From positions 1 to 64,000 of the forward strand of contig JAIDCC010000096.1 of NCBI GenBank assembly GCA_029056055.1: a stretch of 64,000 nucleotides of DNA. The letters run 5' to 3'. Of this stretch, positions 1 to 6,058 are shown piece after piece. The position numbers were made by a program, and so were the translations under genes. Source of the stretch: Duncaniella sp. Its GTDB lineage: Bacteria; Bacteroidota; Bacteroidia; Bacteroidales; Muribaculaceae. The first letter of the stretch is position 1. Each line of letters opens with the position of its first letter. The notes below the pieces were generated by a model. It was not told where the DNA came from. It saw only the letters and a program-made list of their open reading frames with translations, and ran no database searches.

Positions 1-123
1 GGAGTAGGCTCAAATGGCTCAAAATCCCTCGCAATAGGTGTAATCGGAGGCATGTTCCTCGGCACAATCGCATTACTATTTATTACACCCGCACTTTTTA
101 TTCAACTCGCAAACAGAAAATAA
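1..123 (+). CDS. RND efflux permease, C-terminal fragment
   Basis: The window opens inside a gene; the last 40 codons are visible and end in TAA. The peptide has the glycine-rich turn and final hydrophobic helix (GVGSNGSKSLAIGVIGGMF, then a TM ending in PALFIQL) that closes inner-membrane RND (AcrB/HAE1-type) proton-driven drug efflux pumps. Only the tail is seen, so substrate and completeness cannot be judged. The match rests on the family's typical C-terminus. Confidence 0.7.
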   Translation, partial: GVGSNGSKSLAIGVIGGMFLGTIALLFITPALFIQLANRK

Positions 124-160
124 TATGGGTTAAACCATTTATTGTAAATCCGGAAAATTA

Positions 161-236
161 ACAAGTGATGAGCTTTGCGTGGTGCCTATGCTATGCTTAA
201 CGCATAGCGTATAGCTCTCGCTTTCATCACAGGAAA
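161..236. repeat. Intergenic stem-loop behind the RND gene
   Basis: A long imperfect inverted repeat begins GTGATGA and returns as TCATCAC. Inside it the pair GCTATGC/GCATAGC surrounds a short TTAA loop. The octamer AATCCGGA flanks it on both sides as a direct repeat. There is no T-run, so it is not a clear terminator; it may be a REP-like or transcript-end structure. The rest of 124-339 shows nothing else I can support. Confidence 0.45.
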
Positions 237-339
237 TCCGGAGCCTTCAATAGTAAGCGTCGGTTTACGCTATTTTTCTACCTATTTTAGTCAACACGCG
301 TCATTTATTGAATAAAAATATACTATTATATCCAGAACA

Positions 340-480
340 GTGGATATATTGGACAAAATTGATTATCTTTACAGTCTAATACGACTGCGGAATGAAAAAA
401 TAATCCTCAATCAAAGAGCTGAACGCGAAGAATATTTAGAGCATCGAGCAGCCAAAACAATATCTATTTTTTCAAATTGA
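340..480 (+). CDS. Small hypothetical ORF (46 aa)
   Basis: An open frame with a GTG start and TGA stop encodes a short charged peptide (VDILDKIDYLYSLIRLRN onward) of predicted helical, coiled-coil-like character. There is no promoter box or recognisable family and no ATG in the frame. It could be a gene remnant. It sits directly before the folded repeat end at 481. Weak support; included because the interval otherwise lacks a gene. Confidence 0.2.
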   Translation: MDILDKIDYLYSLIRLRNEKIILNQRAEREEYLEHRAAKTISIFSN

Positions 481-541
481 GAAAAAAACGAATGAACAGA
501 TAAACGGAGGTTATCTGTTCATTCGTTTTCTCACTTACTTA
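481..541. repeat. Folded remnant of the TAAGTAAGTGAG element
   Basis: A perfect 19-bp stem (485-503 with 511-529, 7-nt loop) built on ATGAACAGATAA is followed by CTCACTTACTTAA. Read on the minus strand, this is the left end of the dispersed element seen at 34504, 50704 and 11198, folded back on itself instead of continuing into the element core. It could also act as a bidirectional terminator. The stretch 542-627 shows no supportable gene; its minus strand has only about 20 open codons before TAA. Confidence 0.6.
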
Positions 542-627
542 AACAGATTATTGATTTGCAATCTCTGTCAAGTCAATGGGTACGATTGTCTCCTGACCGT
601 TAATTATTTCAATGTGTCAATGTAGTG

Positions 628-2727
628 TCAACGGATGGAGGATGCGCTGCCGGAGGTTTCCTGCAGGTCATTTCCACGTTGAACTTTCTTTCCATATCCG
701 AATGTGTAAGCAACCGTCAGATTAATTCTTATATGGTCGTTGACACCAATAGTTGTGGTATTCATTGAATAATACGGTGTGTCAATCATCATCATATCAC
801 TTCGCCAATGGCTCCGGAGCGGATTGATTAAGAAGGCTGAGACGGTCCATGACGAATTACCCCATCCTGCCATTATCCAATATTGAGATTTTGTCTTTCT
901 TTTTATAGGGTCAGCCTGATTAAAGTTGGTTTTGGGTGTTGAATACGAAGCCCCGAAATAAAATTGCCCCATATAATAAGTGGCATTCAGCGTTGCAAAG
1001 AGACTCGTATAGGATTTTTCAAATTCTCCTGTGAATTTGTGATATGACATAGTGGGACGGCCCTGCATTACCAGTTTTCGGTTGAACGCATAAGCTGAAA
1101 AATTGATTGCACCCCAAAAATTATGATAATTCCCACAATTTTCGGGTTTTACGAGAATACCTTTACCATCCTCCATCAATGTGTATGTATCAGCGTAATA
1201 ATTGTGCTTGTAAATCCACGTTGCAATGGGTGAGATGTTAACATACTGTGAAGGATTCCACGTATAACTCAATTGTGCCGACATCGTGTGATAAGAGCGT
1301 AAATTCGGGTTGCCCTGCGACCATTTGAGTAAGTCGGTCTGAAGCAAAACGGCATTTGTCTGAGAGCCAGTGGGTGTGTCTATGGAATAATTGAACAATG
1401 CCCCGAGTCGGTGACCATGTGCAGGCATCCAGTTGATGTTAAAATTCACAGTAGGATATAATTTACTCTCTTCCACACCCGATGTTTTCGAACGGTAGTA
1501 TGTGGCATACATTCCGAGACGCGAAAACAATTTACCGCTTGGTGAAAATGTATATGCTACGCCGGGAGCTACGAGCAATTGCGATGTATTGTTGTTACTA
1601 AATGTCGAACCCATATAATCAATACGACTCTCATAAGTGTTCACAAAACACTCAACTGAAATATCATTCTTATCATTGAACGACTTAGATATATCAATCT
1701 CGCTTTCAGTTCCCCATATATCTTCTTTGGCCGTAAGATTGCGGATTGTAATGTCGCTTTCCGACTTTACTTGTGTTTGGTTGATATGGTCAAAGGAGAG
1801 TTGAAAAGAAGCAGACAACGCCCAATCATTTGGAAGCGACCGGAAAAACTCGTTTGCCCAACTAACGTTGTTCTTGCGTGATGGAGAGTTTGTCTTCCAT
1901 CTATCTGCATCAAACAGGTTTGGTGTGTACTGCAGTGTTCCACTTCTTCTGTCGGTTCGGTTTCCTTCGTATGACCAATTCAGCGTCGACGAAAATTGGG
2001 TGTTGTTGCCTTGATACAAAGCTCTAAATGATGCACTCGGTCGATTGAAGATATATTTTGAGTTATCCCGGATGCTTGTGCGGGATATACCGTCGGGAGC
2101 GACATCGTCATATCCCAGTAATCGGAAGAGTTGAATTTCATTAGTCCCTTTATGAGAGCTGTTAGTGTATTGGTAATAAGCTCTCGCGTCAAAAGTCATC
2201 TTCTTAGATACCATCTTTGAATTGAGTGTATTATAAGATGAGAAACAACTCAGAAACATTTCCGTTGTGTTCAACTTCGTATATCCGCCATATTCATATT
2301 TCTGCATAATGAAGTTGACAACATGGGCGGAATTACGAAATTTCGGGTCGGTGGGATAGTCTAATACTTCCACCCGGACAACATCCCGGGTATTCATATC
2401 GGCAACATCATTTTCAGTAGCCGGCACTCCGTCAATAAAAAACGCAACCGGCTCTCCTGTATTCATGGTAACAGAACTTTTCAGGACATCCACCGCAAGT
2501 TGAGGAATAGCAAGTTGCTGAAGAAGCATTGTGCCGTTAGCAGATGCGTTGCGCTGTTGCCGGGTAGGCGTATAACTGACTTTGTTTACCGTCATAAACA
2601 TTCTGTCAGCTTGCACGACAACCTCGTTAAGTTCCTGTGTCTTGATACTGTCGGTCGCTTCTGATTGCGCCATTGCTGCTATCGCAAAAATGGCGCAAAA
2701 TGTTGATGTAAGGATGCGATGAATCAT
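628..2727 (-). CDS. Outer-membrane beta-barrel (TonB-receptor-like) protein
   Basis: This 699-aa protein starts with a signal peptide (about residues 1-20, ending AMAQS). A short TonB-box-like stretch (ELNEVVVQA) follows, then a plug-like domain with IDGVPATENDV, then a long aromatic-rich C-terminal barrel. The usual N-terminal carboxypeptidase-regulatory-like domain of SusC proteins is absent, which fits the shorter outer-membrane beta-barrel family. The protein at 41348-43426 is a paralogue of nearly equal length with the same architecture. It probably sits in an operon behind the small secreted protein at 2797-3129 (69-bp gap, no own promoter seen). The ligand is unknown. Confidence 0.75.
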   Translation of the reverse strand: MIHRILTSTFCAIFAIAAMAQSEATDSIKTQELNEVVVQADRMFMTVNKVSYTPTRQQRNASANGTMLLQQLAIPQLAVDVLKSSVTMNTGEPVAFFIDGVPATENDVADMNTRDVVRVEVLDYPTDPKFRNSAHVVNFIMQKYEYGGYTKLNTTEMFLSCFSSYNTLNSKMVSKKMTFDARAYYQYTNSSHKGTNEIQLFRLLGYDDVAPDGISRTSIRDNSKYIFNRPSASFRALYQGNNTQFSSTLNWSYEGNRTDRRSGTLQYTPNLFDADRWKTNSPSRKNNVSWANEFFRSLPNDWALSASFQLSFDHINQTQVKSESDITIRNLTAKEDIWGTESEIDISKSFNDKNDISVECFVNTYESRIDYMGSTFSNNNTSQLLVAPGVAYTFSPSGKLFSRLGMYATYYRSKTSGVEESKLYPTVNFNINWMPAHGHRLGALFNYSIDTPTGSQTNAVLLQTDLLKWSQGNPNLRSYHTMSAQLSYTWNPSQYVNISPIATWIYKHNYYADTYTLMEDGKGILVKPENCGNYHNFWGAINFSAYAFNRKLVMQGRPTMSYHKFTGEFEKSYTSLFATLNATYYMGQFYFGASYSTPKTNFNQADPIKRKTKSQYWIMAGWGNSSWTVSAFLINPLRSHWRSDMMMIDTPYYSMNTTTIGVNDHIRINLTVAYTFGYGKKVQRGNDLQETSGSASSIR

Positions 2728-2796
2728 GATGTCGTTTATGCCTGCATGAGTTGGTGACTGAAGCTCAATTTACGAAAGCGCGGATGGGGGTCGCGG

Positions 2797-3129
2797 CTAC
2801 CTGTCTATCAGACTTTTCTGAATATTAATGGTGATTTTTTCACCGTTGACAGTTAGTGTAACTTTACAGTCTTTGAAAAGGGTGAATCGTTTGAACTTCA
2901 GTTTGTAGGTAGCTGTTCCGTCTACTACGTCACATCTGATTTGTTTTGCAGGGTACTCGCTACCGTTATTTGATAAAACGGCATCGGTGATTTTGACTGT
3001 TTGCGGTGCATTATCATCCACCAATACGACGTTAGTTCCTTTGATATTGTCCAGACACTTGAACTTGATTTCAGCAGAAGCCCCAAAAACTGCAAGGCCG
3101 AATACTGCAATTAAAAAGAATTTTTTCAT
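2797..3129 (-). CDS. Small secreted protein, unknown function
   Basis: A 110-aa protein opens with a clear signal peptide (MKKFFLIAVFGLAVFGASA). The mature part is about 90 residues, rich in Lys and Thr with alternating hydrophobic residues, as in a small beta-sandwich. The frame is open 19 codons further upstream, but this ATG is preferred because the -7 box at 3156-3163 lies just upstream of it and the signal peptide begins here. It precedes the outer-membrane barrel gene in the same direction and is probably co-transcribed. No family recognised. Confidence 0.65.
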   Translation of the reverse strand: MKKFFLIAVFGLAVFGASAEIKFKCLDNIKGTNVVLVDDNAPQTVKITDAVLSNNGSEYPAKQIRCDVVDGTATYKLKFKRFTLFKDCKVTLTVNGEKITINIQKSLIDR

Positions 3130-3155
3130 GTGATATTTTTTTGAATTAGACACCG

Positions 3156-3163
3156 CAAAATTA
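3156..3163 (-). promoter_or_regulatory. -7 promoter box for the 3129-628 operon
   Basis: On the minus strand this reads TAATTTTG, matching the Bacteroidota TAnnTTTG box, 26 bases before the ATG at 3129. Confidence 0.6.
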
Positions 3164-3231
3164 GCATCGGCATTTATTCTGTCCAAGAAATATCACAAAA
3201 TAATAGTCCCCATTATGATGTCTAATTATTT

Positions 3232-3277
3232 GATTATCACAATGAAGAATAATTAAAAATTCCTCATTGTGATAATC
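3232..3277. terminator. Palindrome downstream of the 4465-3290 gene
   Basis: Perfect 14-bp inverted repeat (GATTATCACAATGA, returned after 18 bases), lying just past the stop codon of the HTH membrane protein. AT-rich with no strong T-run, so either a weak terminator or an operator; it lies about 70 bp upstream of the promoter at 3156. Confidence 0.4.
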
Positions 3278-3289
3278 AGCCGATTAAGA

Positions 3290-4465
3290 CTACATTTTAG
3301 AAACGAAAAATTCTTTATCCTGTGCGTCAGACGCGAGAATACGTTCTTTGAGTCGGCTTCGACGGTTGTAAAAGTTCTTAATCTTAATATCGGTAAAAAT
3401 ACAAACCGCCCGCGGGGAGAAACCTGCATAAAGATAAGTAAGGAATATCAAATCTTTTCTGTTAAGTTCGGGCAGCTGCTCACGAACCTTAACAAGTATG
3501 TTATCCATATACTCATTGACAATACCTTCAAGTTCATTTATGCTCTTGGTATCACGTAAAGCCAATATGTGTTTTTCAACCTCATTATATAGCGAAAGTT
3601 TCACCTTCTCGGATTCACTTTTCTCAAAATATTCATTACATAGCATATTCAGGGTGTCGAGCCTGCTGCTATAGAGTGTATTCACCTGCGCTTCAAGTTC
3701 ATGGTTGCGGTCGGATCTCTCGGAAATGAGCATTGAAAGTTCTTCAATTTCTTTCCGCTTTCGTGTCAATCTTCGCTTGACAATAATTAGAATTGTAGAA
3801 CCGATAACAGTAGCAGAGGCCAATGTGATATAAAAGAATATCCATGCTTTTCGGGAACTCGTTATTGAACTATCAAGCTTATTTTCATACTCCGTGCGTA
3901 GAAGATCCATTTCTTCTCTTAGTTTTCCGGTCATTGATGTAGGACATCTTACGATTCCTTTATCGGTGTTAAGAATTAAAACATCACTATCTTCAAATCT
4001 ATCAGAAAATGGGAAATCAAGAGAAATATGCCATTCGGTGTTTTTCCCTGACACTTCATTTGTCTGAGCAATCAGGGAAAAAGGGTCTGTTGGAACAAGC
4101 ATAGAATCACAATTTACCCATTTAGCGTCATAAATTGTAAACGGTACGTTAGCACTTTTCAATTTGAAAGAAATTCTCACCTTATCATCTTCATTTGAAA
4201 GGCTCTCAAATTCCATTTTAAGCTTCTCGGAGGCACTCTCGATACTGTCTGACACAATATAGGTTATAATGTTGGTTGCGTTAATTGAAGAACAATGAAG
4301 AAAAAGGATTATCACACTGAGCAACCAAAATTTATGAGATAGACCGCACTTCTGCATAAGCTCATATTTGCGGTCTGAAATCCGGAAAGAAAGTTCGGTT
4401 TCCTTTTGCAGACTGTCAGGAACAGGCCCCAACATTTCGTCGAGAGATTTTGCAGTTCGTTTCAT
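3290..4465 (-). CDS. Membrane-bound HTH regulator with periplasmic domain
   Basis: This 391-aa protein has two hydrophobic segments (about residues 43-60 and 206-230), an extracytoplasmic domain of about 150 residues between them, a charged coiled coil (about 231-275) and a C-terminal helix-turn-helix-like region (about 340-385). The last region carries LIFLTYLYAGFSPRAVCIF and KIKNFYNRRSRLKERI, typical of Bacteroidota TM-coiled-coil regulators with a LuxR/sigma-like HTH. It is therefore likely to bind DNA from the membrane. An alternative start at 4357 gives a conventional signal peptide (MQKCGLSHKFWLLSVIILF). The extra 36 residues before it resemble the start of a HigA-type XRE antitoxin (SLDEMLG, ISDRKYELM). 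The ATG overlaps the stop of the 34-aa ORF upstream. Confidence 0.65.
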   Translation of the reverse strand: MKRTAKSLDEMLGPVPDSLQKETELSFRISDRKYELMQKCGLSHKFWLLSVIILFLHCSSINATNIITYIVSDSIESASEKLKMEFESLSNEDDKVRISFKLKSANVPFTIYDAKWVNCDSMLVPTDPFSLIAQTNEVSGKNTEWHISLDFPFSDRFEDSDVLILNTDKGIVRCPTSMTGKLREEMDLLRTEYENKLDSSITSSRKAWIFFYITLASATVIGSTILIIVKRRLTRKRKEIEELSMLISERSDRNHELEAQVNTLYSSRLDTLNMLCNEYFEKSESEKVKLSLYNEVEKHILALRDTKSINELEGIVNEYMDNILVKVREQLPELNRKDLIFLTYLYAGFSPRAVCIFTDIKIKNFYNRRSRLKERILASDAQDKEFFVSKM

Positions 4466-4566
4466 AACTCAAAGATGTTATCAATTTCTATGGTCGATTC
4501 CGTTATACAGACGTTACCGTTGGCAACCTCTTGATTAAGTAGTTTCTCAAACTTTTGTAACGTCAT
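4462..4566 (-). CDS. 34-aa ORF leading the HTH regulator
   Basis: ATG-to-TGA frame encoding MTLQKFEKLLNQEVANGN and a short acidic tail. Its stop overlaps the next gene's start (ATGA), a typical translational coupling. A TATCTTTG box begins only 9 bases upstream of the ATG, so the transcript leader would be very short. No family recognised. It may be a leader peptide or, with the XRE-like start of the following frame, a remnant of a toxin-antitoxin pair. Confidence 0.4.
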   Translation of the reverse strand: MTLQKFEKLLNQEVANGNVCITESTIEIDNIFEL

Positions 4567-4575
4567 CACATAACA

Positions 4576-4583
4576 CAAAGATA
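4576..4583 (-). promoter_or_regulatory. -7 promoter box (TATCTTTG) for the 4566-3290 operon
   Basis: The reverse complement reads TATCTTTG, a match to TAnnTTTG, directly before the 34-aa ORF. The remaining stretch to 4681 shows no gene. Confidence 0.55.
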
Positions 4584-4681
4584 CGACAAATATTTTACTT
4601 ACAAATATAATTTCAGTAAAATTTCAGAAGATACCGCCCATGTTGAGCGAGTGATTGACACTGCCGGAACGAAGTGCCGAT

Positions 4682-4730
4682 AAAAAAAGCGAGCCTCGGA
4701 GCCAACCGGAGGTTGGTGCCGAAGCCCGCT
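4682..4730 (-). terminator. Intrinsic terminator after the 3-TM protein
   Basis: On the minus strand a long GC-rich hairpin (arms AGCGGGCTTCGGCACCAACC and its partner, loop TCC) is followed by seven T residues. The arms pair throughout apart from a few wobbles and mismatches. It lies about 70 bp past the stop codon at 4798. Confidence 0.8.
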
Positions 4731-4797
4731 GCATGAGTTAGCGATTGTTAGCTAAATATCAGTGCATTATCATCTATAAATCAGCCGAAAATATAGG

Positions 4798-5250
4798 CTA
4801 TTGTCCGAGGGGGATTATAAAACATACGATTGTTATGCAAATAAAACATATAAGCCAAGGCACCATTCCCATCCAAAAGGTAACAATCAAGCCATTTTTT
4901 AAAGAATAAAATTTCTTTCGACTTTCATAATCTAATTGTTCATAAGACGTGATTGTTTCGTTAATAAATGGCCTGTCCTTAATACAATTGATTACGATGT
5001 TAGATATTATTAAATTAATTAATGCGGAGATGATAAATAACATAAATGTGTGAGCGCGGAGGGAGCCATATATTCTCGCATATGTGAATATGAATATCAA
5101 TTCAATGGGAAAAAGTGCGAAAAACAGAATGCTTTTCATTATCGGATATTCTTCCTCTATTTGGAAAGGCTGTTTAAAAGAAAATTCTTCAGCAGCCATT
5201 CTCAGTTCAATCCATTTTTTGATAATGTATTTGTTTAATTTGATAATCAT
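4798..5250 (-). CDS. Small integral membrane protein, unknown
   Basis: About 150 aa starting MIIKLNKYIIKKWIEL, with three or four hydrophobic helices: around residues 40-60 (ILFFALFPIELIFIF), 65-90, and a C-terminal one (WLICFICITIVCFII). The frame is open to 5346, but the extra N-terminal residues there are the out-of-frame reading of a Crp/Fnr remnant, so the ATG at 5250 is preferred. AT-rich. No family recognised. A strong terminator follows. Confidence 0.5.
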   Translation of the reverse strand: MIIKLNKYIIKKWIELRMAAEEFSFKQPFQIEEEYPIMKSILFFALFPIELIFIFTYARIYGSLRAHTFMLFIISALINLIISNIVINCIKDRPFINETITSYEQLDYESRKKFYSLKNGLIVTFWMGMVPWLICFICITIVCFIIPLGQ

Positions 5251-5278
5251 TATATTCTGTGTTAAGTTCTTATATATC

Positions 5279-5386
5279 TTAGTTAATTCTCTCAAGCTGC
5301 CGGCGGGAGATATTGAGAGAGGAGGCAATATCTCCGTATGATGCAATCTCTGTTATCCGAGGATAGCGGTCAAGCAATCCTAACTT
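5279..5386 (-). pseudogene. Crp/Fnr regulator remnant (HTH end)
   Basis: Thirty-five open codons with no start encode LLDRYPRITEIASYGDIA followed by SSLNISRRQLERIN and TAA. This resembles the last helix-turn-helix of Bacteroidota Crp/Fnr regulators. The rest of the gene is missing. The frame begins directly after the TAA of the lipoprotein gene 5387-5776 and is in the same frame, so that stop separates the two. Confidence 0.6.
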
Positions 5387-5776
5387 TTATTTCAATGCAT
5401 TGTAAATTTCCAGCATCAGCACTTTGTCCGGGCTATTGATTGTAAAACTACCGCTTTCTATCCGACAATTAATATTAGGGGCCATTATCACCGAGTCGTT
5501 AAATACGAAACCTATTCGTTTACCGATTCTACTTTCAGTGGCGTCAGCCCACTTCCACATCTTGTCTGCTTTCAGTTTTCCTTCGATTATTGCTATATCC
5601 GGCGATGTAGCTGTGTCAAGTGAAACAGTAGCAAAGTCCTTAGTGGTAACAATAGCCTTTCCTTCAATTTTATTCTCCGGAATATCGGCTACCGGATACC
5701 AGCCATTGACTCGATGCGCAGATGAGCAAGCCCCGAGAAGAACACACAAAAATATTGTGTTAAAGTGTCGTTTCAT
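5387..5776 (-). CDS. Putative lipoprotein with SecD-P1-head-like domain
   Basis: This 129-aa protein has a lipoprotein signal (LLGACSS, lipidated Cys near residue 17). The mature part carries IGKRIGFVFNDSVIMAP and NCRIESGSFTI. That pattern resembles the P1 head of SecDF (a bridging strand of type aivlDg-V-saP followed by I-x-G-x-F-x-I), here free-standing. Bacteroidota have many small proteins of this kind; their role is unknown. The TAACTTTG box ends only four bases before the ATG, so the message may be nearly leaderless. Confidence 0.5.
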   Translation of the reverse strand: MKRHFNTIFLCVLLGACSSAHRVNGWYPVADIPENKIEGKAIVTTKDFATVSLDTATSPDIAIIEGKLKADKMWKWADATESRIGKRIGFVFNDSVIMAPNINCRIESGSFTINSPDKVLMLEIYNALK

Positions 5777-5780
5777 GGCG

Positions 5781-5788
5781 CAAAGTTA
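5781..5788 (-). promoter_or_regulatory. -7 promoter box for the 5776-5387 lipoprotein
   Basis: Reads TAACTTTG on the minus strand, four bases from the start codon. From 5789 to 6058 no gene is supported; an imperfect box (AATCTTTG, about 5919-5926, plus strand) may serve the regulator at 6059. Confidence 0.5.
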
Positions 5789-6058
5789 CTACAAAAATCT
5801 GACATATGAAAGGGTGGCTAAGCTCCGGCTATCGGCCATGTATTCCGCTGATTATGAAAATGGTCAATTGGGTCGAATCCATCGGCGAGTATTGAGCGAG
5901 CAGGTCCTAAAAATAATACAATCTTTGCAGAATGAACGAATCGTGGACTATGGTCTCGGATTTTCGCGTGGGGTGCTTTGATAGCTTGCAGATTATTCGT
6001 AACTTTGCCTGAAAATTCAAAAGCCTCATAAATACTGATACCCCGCTCACCCTCTGAT

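Noticed and set aside
4798..5346. Longer start for the small membrane protein
   Set aside because: The extra N-terminal residues are the wrong-frame reading of the Crp/Fnr remnant, so the ATG at 5250 is preferred.
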